Positions 16,536-24,698 of a stretch of 64,000 bases of DNA are shown one piece after another. Each line of letters begins with the position of its first letter. Within the stretch, counting starts at the first letter, position 1. The stretch spans positions 372,001 to 436,000 of the forward strand of contig CAYRUO010000001.1 of NCBI GenBank assembly GCA_964427505.1. The letters run 5' to 3'. The DNA comes from Thermanaerothrix sp034436175. GTDB lineage: Bacteria > Chloroflexota > Anaerolineae > Anaerolineales > Anaerolineaceae. A program made the translations under genes and the position numbers. The notes beneath the pieces were generated by a model. It was not told the origin of the DNA and did not search any database. It was given only the letters and a program-made list of their open reading frames with translations.

Positions 16536-16564
16536 ATTGTAGCCCCGCCAAAAAGGCGGGTCAA
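16536..16564 (-). promoter_or_regulatory. promoter of glyA-gcvT with dyad in the spacer
   Basis: Minus strand TTGACC (16564-16559), a 17-bp spacer, TACAAT (16541-16536). The spacer contains the dyad CCCGCC-AAAAA-GGCGGG (16544-16560), which fills almost the whole -35/-10 interval and could be an operator. The leader is about 50 nt, too short for a glycine riboswitch. Confidence 0.6.
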
Positions 16565-16610
16565 GTGTCATCTTTCCCTAACAAGGTTATGTAAGTTGTA
16601 ACCATTGTGG

Positions 16611-17456
16611 TTAAGACTTTGACGAAGTTGTGATCAAAGTCTCGATCCAACGCAGGGCATAGGCTATAACCTCATCTTTTTCTGGTTCATTATGAAGTTC
16701 GTGGTAAAACCCCTCCCAGGTCTTATAGGTGACGTCACCGCTGATGTGGTGGGCAAATTGATCGGTGGCACGGGGATCAACCAGCCGGTCGGCAGTCCCT
16801 TGCATAAGCAGCAAGGGCAAAGGAAATTTTCCTTTAAAGTTCAATAGCCACTCCCCGGCTGAAATTAGGCCAACCCCTAAGCGCAAAGAAATGTAGGGAT
16901 GAACCAAAGGATCATGGCGATAGGATTCGATGATCCTGGGGTCGCGTGAAAGACCACTAAGGTCCAAGCCGTTGTTGATGCGAAACGACGGTAGGATTTG
17001 TTGCAGGACTTTTCCTAATCCAAGGGGAATGGGGGAGGGTCTGGCAGGGCGCAGACCCGGGCTACAGGCAATGACACCCGCGGCGGAAGGATTACGCCGC
17101 AACGTATAGTAAAGAACCAAATTGCCCCCCATACTGTGCCCGTAGAGAAACCAAGGTATATCCGGATAACGTTGACGCAAATCCTGATTGAGCCAGTCAA
17201 AGAGATCCAGAAAATCATCATAAGCGCGGATATGTCCCCGCGGCCCGGCTGAACGTCCATGCCCGGGTAAATCGGGGGCAAAGATGAGAAACCCGCGCTG
17301 GTTGAAGGCGTCGGCAACGTGCGGATAACGTCCACTGTGCTCTCCCAAGCCGTGAACGAGCAGAACCACGGCGCGCGGAGAGGATTCGGGCTGCCATTCT
17401 CGAGCAAAGATTTGGTAGCCCTGTGGGGAGGAGAGAAAAAGTTCTTGAGGTGCCAT
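16611..17456 (-). CDS. alpha/beta hydrolase, monoacylglycerol-lipase-like
   Basis: 281 aa from ATG 17456. Hydrolase_4 family: LVHGLGEHSGRYPHVA (about 33-48, oxyanion region), PDLPGHGRSAGPRG, nucleophile elbow YGHSMGGN (Ser 108), acid in MQGTADRLVDPRATD and the late His in FYHELHNEPEKDE. Such enzymes hydrolyse monoacylglycerols or lysophospholipids in the cytoplasm or at the membrane. The frame is open to 17600, but the family normally starts at MAPQELFLSS; a GGAG lies about 10 nt before this ATG. ATG 17486 is an alternative start. It stands alone, divergent from the sigma-factor operon. Confidence 0.82.
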   Translation of the reverse strand: MAPQELFLSSPQGYQIFAREWQPESSPRAVVLLVHGLGEHSGRYPHVADAFNQRGFLIFAPDLPGHGRSAGPRGHIRAYDDFLDLFDWLNQDLRQRYPDIPWFLYGHSMGGNLVLYYTLRRNPSAAGVIACSPGLRPARPSPIPLGLGKVLQQILPSFRINNGLDLSGLSRDPRIIESYRHDPLVHPYISLRLGVGLISAGEWLLNFKGKFPLPLLLMQGTADRLVDPRATDQFAHHISGDVTYKTWEGFYHELHNEPEKDEVIAYALRWIETLITTSSKS

Positions 17457-17570
17457 AAGACCAAGTCTCCAGGGTTGAATTTTCATTTTACGTTTTAGCC
17501 TATCTGGGATGAGAAGGCAAGTCGGAAGATCCTTGGATCTGAGGATCAACGGAGCGATATGGGGTTGCAA

Positions 17571-17579
17571 TGGTAAAAT
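17571..17579 (+). promoter_or_regulatory. extended -10 promoter of the ECF sigma operon
   Basis: TGG-TAAAAT ends nine bases before an ATG at 17589 that starts a 25-codon frame. No -35 is evident. Confidence 0.35.
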
Positions 17580-17588
17580 TACGTTAGG

Positions 17589-17666
17589 ATGACCACGCAA
17601 CCCTTGAGATTGTCCGGGGTTATATGCTTTGAGTTACCCTCCTCAACGTGGAGGAGGCAGCATTGA
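17589..17666 (+). CDS. possible 25-aa leader peptide overlapping the sigma-factor start
   Basis: The frame MTTQPLRLSGVICFELPSST, then WRRQH and TGA, begins nine bases after an extended -10 element and ends at 17664-17666. Its TGA overlaps the TTG (17663-17665) proposed as start of the ECF sigma gene (TTGA), the geometry of translational coupling. No homolog is recognised; it could be a regulatory uORF or chance. Confidence 0.3.
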   Translation: MTTQPLRLSGVICFELPSSTWRRQH

Positions 17667-18238
17667 GCGGACCCAACGAGGCTGACGAGAAGGACATCAT
17701 CTTGCGCGCCGCTCAAGGCGATCAGGAGGCGTTCAGTGTGCTTTATGAGCGGTATGTGCGGCGAATCTATAGTTATATTTACTACCGCACAGGCAACGTC
17801 CATGATGCCGAGGATTTGACGGAACGGGTCTTTCACCGCGCATTACACCATATCCGCAACTTCCGTTATCAGGGATTACCGTTTTCGGCCTGGCTATATC
17901 GCATTGCCCACAATCTAGTGGCCAATTGGCATCGGGATAACCAGCGGCGCCAGGAAGTACCAATTGAAGGCCATCTGCATCTGGTCATGCGCGGCGAGCA
18001 TCCTGAAAGTCATTTAGAGCGCAATCAAGAGATTGAGCGTTTGATCAAGGCCATCCAGAAACTTTCCCCCGAACGGCAAAATCTGATCGTCCTAAAGTTT
18101 GTGGAACAACTTTCAAATGAAGAGATCGGAAAGATAATGGGGCGGAGCGAAGGGGCGATAAAGAGTTTGTATCATCGCACCTTGATCAGTTTAAGAAACG
18201 AATTGGGAATAGACCTAGAAGAGGAGCAAGACCAATGA
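17663..18238 (+). CDS. ECF-type RNA polymerase sigma factor
   Basis: 191 aa from TTG 17663, chosen because GGAGGAGG lies five bases upstream; an in-frame GTG at 17648 lacks an SD. Region 2: LYERYVRRIYSYIYYR, NVHDAEDLTERVFHRAL and FSAWLYRIAHNLVANWHR (DNA melting and -10 binding). Region 4: LSPERQNLIVLKF, LSNEEIGKIMGRSEGAIKSL (helix-turn-helix for -35). The stop overlaps the start of degV by ATGA. A small membrane protein two genes downstream may be its anti-sigma factor (inference). Confidence 0.9.
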   Translation: MSGPNEADEKDIILRAAQGDQEAFSVLYERYVRRIYSYIYYRTGNVHDAEDLTERVFHRALHHIRNFRYQGLPFSAWLYRIAHNLVANWHRDNQRRQEVPIEGHLHLVMRGEHPESHLERNQEIERLIKAIQKLSPERQNLIVLKFVEQLSNEEIGKIMGRSEGAIKSLYHRTLISLRNELGIDLEEEQDQ

Positions 18239-19089
18239 CTCTCAAGATCGTGACTGATGGATCTGCCGATATTCCTGAGGACTGGCAACGAGACTATGAA
18301 ATTCACGTGATTCCGCTGAGCGTGCGCTTTGGCGAGGAGTCCTATTCACAGCGCGATTTAACCTTCAAGGATTTTTACACCTTGGTGCGTCAAAAACGCC
18401 TTCTGCCCAAGACCTCATTGCCCTCACCCCAGCAAATTGTAGAGTTTTATCGCCATATTGCCAGCAAGGGGGACTCGGTTGTTTCTATCCACCTGTCCAG
18501 CAAGCTTTCAGGGACGTTTGCGGCGGTGCAGTTGGCGGCACGGGAATTGATGGGTGAATTCAATATCTATCCGTTTGATTCGGGCGCGGGTTCGGCGGCT
18601 TTGGGCTTTATGTGCCGTGAAGCGCGTTTGCTTTCCTGGCGGGGATGGGATATTGAGCGCATCTTGCAACGACTGACACAGATTCGCGATCAGTTAATGA
18701 TCCTTTTTACCTTGGAGAACCTCGAATTCGCGCAAATGAGCGGACGGATCAATGCACTACAAGGGGCAATTTCGTCGTTACTGAAGATTAACCCGATCAT
18801 CAAACTGCGTGAAGGATTGCTCTACGCCGCAGATAAGGTGCGCGGAAGGCAGCGGGCGTTGGAACGAATTGTAGAGGACCTCAGGCAACAGATGCAAGAG
18901 CGGAAAATCAACCTGGCAGTCGTCCATGCGGCCGCGCCAGAGGTAGCGCAAGAACTGGTGGCGAAGATTAAGGCGCTTTTGAACTGCCAGGATGTGATTG
19001 TGACGGATCTCTCGGTGCCGGTAGCCGCACACTTAGGGCCCGGGACGATCGGTATTGTGGCTTATCCTGTGCTGGACGAGGAGGGGTAG
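18235..19089 (+). CDS. DegV family fatty-acid-binding protein
   Basis: 284 aa. The start VTDGSADIPEDW (about 6-17), SIHLSSKLSGTF (about 84-95) and YPFDSGAGSAALGFMCREA (about 114-132) are DegV (FakB-like) signatures; these proteins bind a fatty acid and can serve as acyl carriers for a FakA kinase. FakA is not in the window. ATGA overlap with the sigma gene indicates co-translation, an unusual pairing hinting that the sigma factor senses lipid or envelope state (inference). Confidence 0.9.
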   Translation: MTLKIVTDGSADIPEDWQRDYEIHVIPLSVRFGEESYSQRDLTFKDFYTLVRQKRLLPKTSLPSPQQIVEFYRHIASKGDSVVSIHLSSKLSGTFAAVQLAARELMGEFNIYPFDSGAGSAALGFMCREARLLSWRGWDIERILQRLTQIRDQLMILFTLENLEFAQMSGRINALQGAISSLLKINPIIKLREGLLYAADKVRGRQRALERIVEDLRQQMQERKINLAVVHAAAPEVAQELVAKIKALLNCQDVIVTDLSVPVAAHLGPGTIGIVAYPVLDEEG

Positions 19090-19093
19090 TCCT

Positions 19094-19342
19094 TTGATTA
19101 CTGAGTCCATGAACGATGAGGTTCTGCGTTGCATCGAAGAGCGCTTACGTTATCATTTGCATCCGGTTGAGCCTGATCCTCAGTTCGCGGCTCGCCTTCA
19201 ACAGCGCTTAAGTCGCGCCCCGCAGGTGACGCTGGAACATTCCATAGGGCTTATGTGGGCGCTTTTTAGCCTCGGTGTTGGCATCTTTATCGGGGCTTTG
19301 GTGCTTTGGCTGTTGCGGCGCGCGCCCCGGTCTGCGGAATAG
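19094..19342 (+). CDS. small single-pass membrane protein, putative anti-sigma factor
   Basis: 82 aa from TTG 19094, which has GAGGAGGGG about eight bases upstream; the ATG at 19109 is too far from it. The cytoplasmic part contains VEPDPQFAARLQQRLSRAP, similar to the motif preceding the membrane helix in many ECF anti-sigma proteins, then one membrane helix (LMWALFSLGVGIFIGALVLW) and a basic tail. It is third in the operon after the sigma factor and DegV. The family is not identified with certainty. Confidence 0.6.
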   Translation: MITESMNDEVLRCIEERLRYHLHPVEPDPQFAARLQQRLSRAPQVTLEHSIGLMWALFSLGVGIFIGALVLWLLRRAPRSAE

Positions 19343-19359
19343 CGATTTTTATCCTCGTA

Positions 19360-19641
19360 TCATGAAGAGGACTTAAAGCGCTCTAAATGGGCTAGTAGCG
19401 TTTCCCAATCGGGTTCTACCAGCACGCTTCCATCGGGAAAGATAATGGTGGGTACACTGCGATAGCCTTCATTGATGGTTTCAACAACACGGCGCGCTTC
19501 GGTGTCCTGATCAATATCTATCCACTGATAAGCAAGCCCGCTTTCATCCAGGGCTTGACGGGCTTGGCGTGATCCATAACACCAGGTTGTACCGTAAAGC
19601 ACGATGGTGGAAGGGGGATGCTCAACTTGTTTGATCTTCAT
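19360..19641 (-). CDS. glutaredoxin-like (mycoredoxin/NrdH-type) protein, CxxS variant
   Basis: 93 aa thioredoxin-fold protein. IVLYGTTWCYGSRQARQAL carries the active site C-Y-G-S (about 22-25) instead of the usual CxxC; SVPTIIFPDGSVLVEP supplies the cis-proline and following strand. A CxxS site suggests monothiol chemistry. It overlaps the preceding small gene by 20 bp, so the two are co-transcribed. Confidence 0.8.
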   Translation of the reverse strand: MKIKQVEHPPSTIVLYGTTWCYGSRQARQALDESGLAYQWIDIDQDTEARRVVETINEGYRSVPTIIFPDGSVLVEPDWETLLAHLERFKSSS

Positions 19642-19990
19642 CGGCGGCCTCCGTGGACTTTAAGCGTTCAAGTTCATCAATAAGCCAACGGGCTTCTGCT
19701 AAAAGGTCAATATCTAAAGGCAAGATAAACTCGGGAGTTACCCGCATCAGGAAATGCCCGGCGACTTCGCGGAGCGCTTGTGGCAGAGCCTCAGCCTCTT
19801 GTAATCGCTGGAGCAGGGGGATGACCGATGGGGTGTGAAGGTCATTTTCATCCCAAAAAGCGCGCAATGCGATACCTACCGCGCGGCGGGCACAAACGCG
19901 TGCCTGCCCTTCGTTTCCGGCGCGTCGCGCTCGTTCACCTTGCTCGAGTTCTCGGGCAATCGCGGCTTTAACTTCAGGTGGAAAACTCAT
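19622..19990 (-). CDS. small protein of unknown function
   Basis: 122 aa, all-helical in appearance and soluble. It is rich in Arg/Glu with a segment GNEGQARVCARRAVGIALRA (about 25-44) that recalls helical HEPN/TPR-like folds, but no family is recognised. Start 19990 is chosen by position; no strong SD is seen. Its end overlaps the glutaredoxin gene by 20 bp, suggesting a two-gene unit. Confidence 0.6.
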   Translation of the reverse strand: MSFPPEVKAAIARELEQGERARRAGNEGQARVCARRAVGIALRAFWDENDLHTPSVIPLLQRLQEAEALPQALREVAGHFLMRVTPEFILPLDIDLLAEARWLIDELERLKSTEAADEDQTS

Positions 19991-20022
19991 GGAAAAATTT
20001 TAACCCAATTCTTCTCCCGGTA

Positions 20023-20051
20023 TTGACAAAAGTACGCGCTTGGAATATTGT
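20023..20051 (+). promoter_or_regulatory. promoter of the MarR-ABC exporter operon
   Basis: TTGACA (20023-20028), 17-bp spacer, TATTGT (20046-20051); ATG of the MarR gene at 20085. The consensus -35 makes this one of the strongest predicted promoters in the window. A MarR operator is expected nearby, but no clear dyad was found. Confidence 0.65.
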
Positions 20052-20084
20052 TAAGCCCACTAAATAGATAAGGATGCTAAAGCA

Positions 20085-20579
20085 ATGGACGAGCGCGAGG
20101 AATTGACTTTGCGTTTACGAGAATGGATGGATACGTTCATGGTGCACAGTATGCACGAGCTCTTCCGTTGGGTGCGCGGAACGGGGCTTTCGATTCCGCA
20201 GTTCAATGTGCTGATGGCCCTTTATTACAAGGAAAGTTGCGCTGTTTCGGATTTGAGTGAACGTATGGATATCACATTGGCGGCAGCCAGCCAACTGGTG
20301 GATAGGTTAGTTCAGAGCGGGCTTCTGGCCAGGGTTGAGGATCCGCGGGATCGGCGCTCCAAACGTCTAAGCCTGACACCTAAGGGGCGTAGCCTGGTCG
20401 AGGCAGGAATCGCGCACCGTTTGCGTTGGATGGACGAAGTGACCCGGCGCTTGCAATCTGATGAAATTAAGCCGATTTGCCAAGCGGTGGCGCGTTTGTC
20501 TCAAATTGCTCATGAATTAAGAGTGCCAGAAACATCTTTTATTCCTAGTAACAAGGTGAATGTCCATGGTCAACAATGA
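20085..20579 (+). CDS. MarR family transcriptional regulator
   Basis: 164 aa winged-helix regulator. FNVLMALYYKESCAVSDLSE, then MDITLAAASQLVDRLVQSGL form the helix-turn-helix, and ARVEDPRDRRSKRLSLTPKG is the wing with the conserved DxR(D)RR motif. As first gene of an operon with two ABC half-transporters, it probably represses the exporter until a ligand binds (family knowledge plus context). Its last 20 bases overlap the first ABC gene. Confidence 0.92.
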   Translation: MDEREELTLRLREWMDTFMVHSMHELFRWVRGTGLSIPQFNVLMALYYKESCAVSDLSERMDITLAAASQLVDRLVQSGLLARVEDPRDRRSKRLSLTPKGRSLVEAGIAHRLRWMDEVTRRLQSDEIKPICQAVARLSQIAHELRVPETSFIPSNKVNVHGQQ

Positions 20580-22554
20580 GATTGCTTATCGTCGCCCTAA
20601 ACCATCCTCGAGTGCAGGGGGTGAGATTCGCCCCACTGGTGGCGTGATGCGCCGCGCGTTACGTTATCTTAGTCGTTATCGTACCCAAGCATTGTTGCCC
20701 TATGTGTTCTTGACGATTGCTACCCTGGCACAATTGGCAGTGCCGCGCATGGTGCGTAATATGATTGACGCCGTAACGCGCGGAGCCATTGCCGATCAGG
20801 TACTCAAGGCACTTGAACGCATTCCGGCAACGTTTATCAATCAGGCATTACCGCGCATTCTGGACGTATTGAATTACCCCACAACCTGGAATCTGCAACA
20901 ATTACGCGACCGCTTGAGTCAGGATGTGAGCAATGCACCGGGTGACTTGATGCGTGCGGCGGTGGCGATTTTGGTCTTTGCGATCGTGCGCGGTTTGTTT
21001 GCGTTCTTGCAATCTTACTGGGCGGAACGGAATTCCCAGGCGGTGGCGTTTGATTTGCGTAACGAACTCTATGCCAAAATTCAGCGCCTCTCGTTCTCAT
21101 ACCATGACCGACAGCAAACCGGTCAGTTGATGGTGCGAGCCACCGATGATGTAGAGAAACTGCGTTTGTTCCTGGGGCAGGGGCTACTGCAATTAGTTGG
21201 GGCGGTTATCTTATTGACGGGTACGCTGATCCTGCTATTCTCGACCAACCCGGGCTTAGCCCTGACGACGTTGTGGATCTTGCCGGTAGCGTTGATCCTA
21301 TTTGCCATTTTTAGCCGCATCAGCCGCCCGATGTTTACCCGCGTTCAGCAACGCCTTTCGGAATTGAATACGATTCTGCAAGAGAATCTGGCCGGGATCA
21401 AGGTGATTAAGGCATTCGTGCGCGAGCGCGAAGAGCAGGCCAAGTTCCGCATGGCCGCAGATCGCTTAATGCATCAACAAATAGCAATTGCGCGCTTGTT
21501 CACCTTTCTCTTTCCTTTTGCTTTTCTGATTGCAAATCTGGGACAGGCCACAATTTTATATGCAGGGGGACAACGTATCATTCAAGGGTTGCTAACGCTG
21601 GGCGAATGGCAGGAATTTAGCCTGTATTTGGTGTTCCTCTTCCTTCCCATCGCTCAATTTGGCTTCATCATTAACCAATTCAGTCAGGCTTCCGCATCGG
21701 CGGTGCGTATCTTTGAGATCTTAGATGCTCAATCCGAGGTGGTGGAAAAACCCAATGCGGTGGTTCTTCCACCTATTCAGGGTCACGTAAAGTTTGAAAA
21801 TGTTTCTTTCCGCTATTTTGGCAGCGGCGAACCGGTCTTGAGAAATGTATCCTTTGAGGTTCAGCCGGGTCAAACCGTGGCTCTTTTGGGTGCAACGGGT
21901 TCGGGTAAGACGACGATTATCAATCTGATCCCCCGTTTCTACGATCCGACAGAAGGACGAATCCTCATTGATGGCTATGACATTCGGGATGTCACGCTTC
22001 AATCGTTGCGTTCCCAAATCGGGATCGTGTTACAGGAAACCACCCTATTTTCAGGCACGATTCGCGAAAACATTGCTTTCGGTAAACCGGATGCGACGAT
22101 GGATGAAATTATCGCCGCGGCGAAAGCCGCTGCCGCACATGATTTCATCATGTCATTCCCCCAAGGGTATGATACGATGGTGGGTGAGCGGGGAACGACG
22201 CTTTCAGGAGGGCAAAAACAGCGCATTGCGTTGGCGCGCGCCTTACTCCTTAATCCGCGCATTTTAATTTTAGATGAAGCCACGTCCAACGTAGATGTGG
22301 CTACCGAGGCTCAAATTCAGTCCGCTTTGCAGGAGTTAATGAAAGGGCGCACCTCGTTTGTGATCGCGCAGCGCATCAGCACCGTGATGAACGCCGATTT
22401 GATCCTGGTCTTAGATAGGGGGCAGATTGTCGCTCAGGGGCGACATGAAGATCTGCTTGAAGAGAGCGAGATTTATGCTGAGATTTATTCCTCGCAGTTA
22501 CTGGACGACGAAGCCCAATTTACAGCCGATGCCGTCATTCTACCTGGTGATTAA
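20560..22554 (+). CDS. ABC exporter half-transporter, subunit 1 (degenerate-site member)
   Basis: 664 aa: six-helix ABC membrane domain (about 35-350) and nucleotide-binding domain with Walker A LLGATGSGKTTI (about 442-453), signature TLSGGQKQR and Walker B ILILDEATSNVD. The H-loop reads IAQRIST, with Gln replacing the switch His, typical of one half of heterodimeric exporters. Start ATG 20560 or 20566; AAGGTGA upstream suits the second. Translationally overlapped with marR and followed by the partner gene. Likely a lipid or drug exporter. Confidence 0.9.
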   Translation: MSMVNNEIAYRRPKPSSSAGGEIRPTGGVMRRALRYLSRYRTQALLPYVFLTIATLAQLAVPRMVRNMIDAVTRGAIADQVLKALERIPATFINQALPRILDVLNYPTTWNLQQLRDRLSQDVSNAPGDLMRAAVAILVFAIVRGLFAFLQSYWAERNSQAVAFDLRNELYAKIQRLSFSYHDRQQTGQLMVRATDDVEKLRLFLGQGLLQLVGAVILLTGTLILLFSTNPGLALTTLWILPVALILFAIFSRISRPMFTRVQQRLSELNTILQENLAGIKVIKAFVREREEQAKFRMAADRLMHQQIAIARLFTFLFPFAFLIANLGQATILYAGGQRIIQGLLTLGEWQEFSLYLVFLFLPIAQFGFIINQFSQASASAVRIFEILDAQSEVVEKPNAVVLPPIQGHVKFENVSFRYFGSGEPVLRNVSFEVQPGQTVALLGATGSGKTTIINLIPRFYDPTEGRILIDGYDIRDVTLQSLRSQIGIVLQETTLFSGTIRENIAFGKPDATMDEIIAAAKAAAAHDFIMSFPQGYDTMVGERGTTLSGGQKQRIALARALLLNPRILILDEATSNVDVATEAQIQSALQELMKGRTSFVIAQRISTVMNADLILVLDRGQIVAQGRHEDLLEESEIYAEIYSSQLLDDEAQFTADAVILPGD

Positions 22555-22580
22555 GTCTATCAGAACGGAGAACAGACGCT

Positions 22581-24641
22581 ATGTTTCATGGTGGTCCACG
22601 CAATGCCTTAAACCGCGAAACCCTTAAACCTCAGAATACCATTCGAACCCTAGGGCGATTGGCGAAATACTTTGGCGCCTACTGGTTAGTGTTATTAGGC
22701 GCTGCAGTTATGGTCATTATCTCAACCTGGACTCAGGTGACGACCCCCGACCTGACAGGACAATTGGTGGATTGTTATCTGGCCCCGGCGGCTTCGGGTG
22801 CTTTTGGGACATCCTTCCCAGGACTGGCGGCTTCCGGGGAGGCAGCACAATCGAACTGTTGGTTGAGTGTGGATCATGCGCCGCATGGGGTCACCCAAAC
22901 GTTGATTCGCAGTGTATTTCAACTGGGAGGTTTTCCACTTCCTCCGGCTGACCCTTCGCGTTTAAGTACAGCCGATCGCTTGGCAGGGCTAGGACGTTTT
23001 GTACTGGTGATCGTGGTGCTTTATGTTCTGGGCGCGTTGCTCACGGGCCTGACATTCTTTGCGGTATCTTGGGCTGGACAACATGTATTGCGTTCTTTGC
23101 GAGTGAGCGTTTTTGAGCATTTGCATCGTCTGCCGCTCTCGTTTTATGCCGAGAATGAGGCCGGTGACCTGATGAGCCGTATCACCAACGACACGGAAGC
23201 CTTACAGCAAGCCCTTTCTTTCGCATTGGTGAATGTGGCGAGTGGGGTGCTGTTACTGGGGTGGATCATTTACAACATGTTTACTAAGAACGTAGTGTTT
23301 GCGCTGCTGAGCGTTATGGTTGCCCCGCTGATGCTATTGGCCACCTTATGGTTCTCTTCGCAGGCGCGCAAGGCGTTTCGACGCGCACGCCAGGAATTGG
23401 GTTCTATCAATGCCGAACTGCAAGAGACAATCTCGGCGGTGCGGGAGGTACAGGCGTTCAACCGCGTAGAGGCCAACATCGAGCAATTCCGTCAGATCAA
23501 CGCCGCTAATCGCGATGCTAACGTGCGGGCAGTGTCTTTTACGGCAGCACTCTCGCCAACATTGGAAGCGTTGGGCTACCTGGCTTTGGCAATCGTGACG
23601 GTGGTGGGGGGGACGGCGTTGTTGAGTGGGACTCAACTGGGTGGTGAAGCCGTTTCATTGGGTCTGGTGATTACCTTTTTAGGATATGTGCAACGCTTCA
23701 ATCAACCCATTCAGCAGATTGCCGTTTTGTGGACGAACATCCAGAATGGTATTGCCGGGGCTGAGCGCATTTTCAACCTGTTAGATGTTGAGCCAACTAT
23801 TCAGGATGCGCCGGATGCGATCGAAATGCCCCCGATACGAGGCGAGGTGGAATTCCGCAACGTCTCGGCAGAATACATTAAGGGTCAGCCGGTGCTTAAG
23901 AACATCTCGTTTGTGGCTAAACCCGGTCAGACGATTGCCATTGTTGGACCAACCGGCGCAGGTAAGACCACCATGATTAACCTGATCCCGCGCTTCTACG
24001 ATGTGACCGAAGGGGCGGTGCTTATTGATGGGATTGATGTGCGGCGGGTGAAAGCCGAATCCCTGCGGCGGCAGATTGGCATTGTGCTACAGGATACATT
24101 TTTATTCAGCACCACCGTATTGGAGAACATCCGGGTAGGTAAGCCCGATGCAAGCGATGACGAGGTGATTGAAGCGGCGCGCTTAGCCCATGCGGATACG
24201 TTTATTGAGCGACTTCCTGAGAAGTATCAAACCGTATTGGGGGAGCGAGGAGCAGGATTAAGCCAGGGCCAGCGCCAACTACTGGCGATAGCCCGCGCCA
24301 TTTTAGCGAATCCGCGCATTTTAATTTTAGACGAAGCAACCTCAAGCGTTGACACACGAACCGAACGTCTAATTCAAAGCGCTTTAGAGCGGTTGCTGGA
24401 AGGCCGTACCGCCTTTGTCATCGCCCACCGCCTCAGCACCATTCGCAATGCTGATCTGGTGTTAGTAGTGCACGAGGGCGAAATTATTGAGCGCGGTCGC
24501 CACGAAGAATTACTGGCACAAAAAGGCTTTTACTATCACCTCTATATGAGCCAGTTCCGGCGTAATTTAGCGCTCGGTACGGGTAAAGACGGGCGTGGAC
24601 AAACTACGCCTCAACCTCTTCCGGCGTCTAGAGAGGCATAA
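22581..24641 (+). CDS. ABC exporter half-transporter, subunit 2
   Basis: 686 aa. The N-terminal membrane domain has an insertion of about 75 residues (about 60-135) between the first two helices, probably extracytoplasmic. NBD: Walker A IVGPTGAGKTTM, signature GLSQGQRQ (noncanonical LSQGQ), Walker B ILILDEATSSVDTRTE and H-loop IAHRLST with the His present. Together with the upstream subunit this is the two-gene heterodimer pattern of TM287/288-type exporters. An SD-like CGGAG is 11 nt before the ATG. Confidence 0.9.
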   Translation: MFHGGPRNALNRETLKPQNTIRTLGRLAKYFGAYWLVLLGAAVMVIISTWTQVTTPDLTGQLVDCYLAPAASGAFGTSFPGLAASGEAAQSNCWLSVDHAPHGVTQTLIRSVFQLGGFPLPPADPSRLSTADRLAGLGRFVLVIVVLYVLGALLTGLTFFAVSWAGQHVLRSLRVSVFEHLHRLPLSFYAENEAGDLMSRITNDTEALQQALSFALVNVASGVLLLGWIIYNMFTKNVVFALLSVMVAPLMLLATLWFSSQARKAFRRARQELGSINAELQETISAVREVQAFNRVEANIEQFRQINAANRDANVRAVSFTAALSPTLEALGYLALAIVTVVGGTALLSGTQLGGEAVSLGLVITFLGYVQRFNQPIQQIAVLWTNIQNGIAGAERIFNLLDVEPTIQDAPDAIEMPPIRGEVEFRNVSAEYIKGQPVLKNISFVAKPGQTIAIVGPTGAGKTTMINLIPRFYDVTEGAVLIDGIDVRRVKAESLRRQIGIVLQDTFLFSTTVLENIRVGKPDASDDEVIEAARLAHADTFIERLPEKYQTVLGERGAGLSQGQRQLLAIARAILANPRILILDEATSSVDTRTERLIQSALERLLEGRTAFVIAHRLSTIRNADLVLVVHEGEIIERGRHEELLAQKGFYYHLYMSQFRRNLALGTGKDGRGQTTPQPLPASREA

Positions 24642-24656
24642 AAGTCAATTCGCGAG

Positions 24657-24694
24657 AAAAGACCTCTACGTCCGTTGATGCGTAGAGGTCTTTT
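24657..24694. terminator. bidirectional intrinsic terminator
   Basis: AAAAGACCTCTACG / CGTAGAGGTCTTTT (24657-24670 with 24681-24694), 14-bp perfect stem, 10-nt loop. A-run and T-run at the two ends let it stop both the ABC operon and the convergent DUF4870 gene. Confidence 0.85.
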
Positions 24695-24698
24695 AGTA

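Noticed and set aside
16477..16610. Glycine riboswitch upstream of glyA-gcvT
   Set aside because: The predicted leader is only about 50 nt and contains no tandem aptamer-like structure; the visible stem is inside the promoter spacer.
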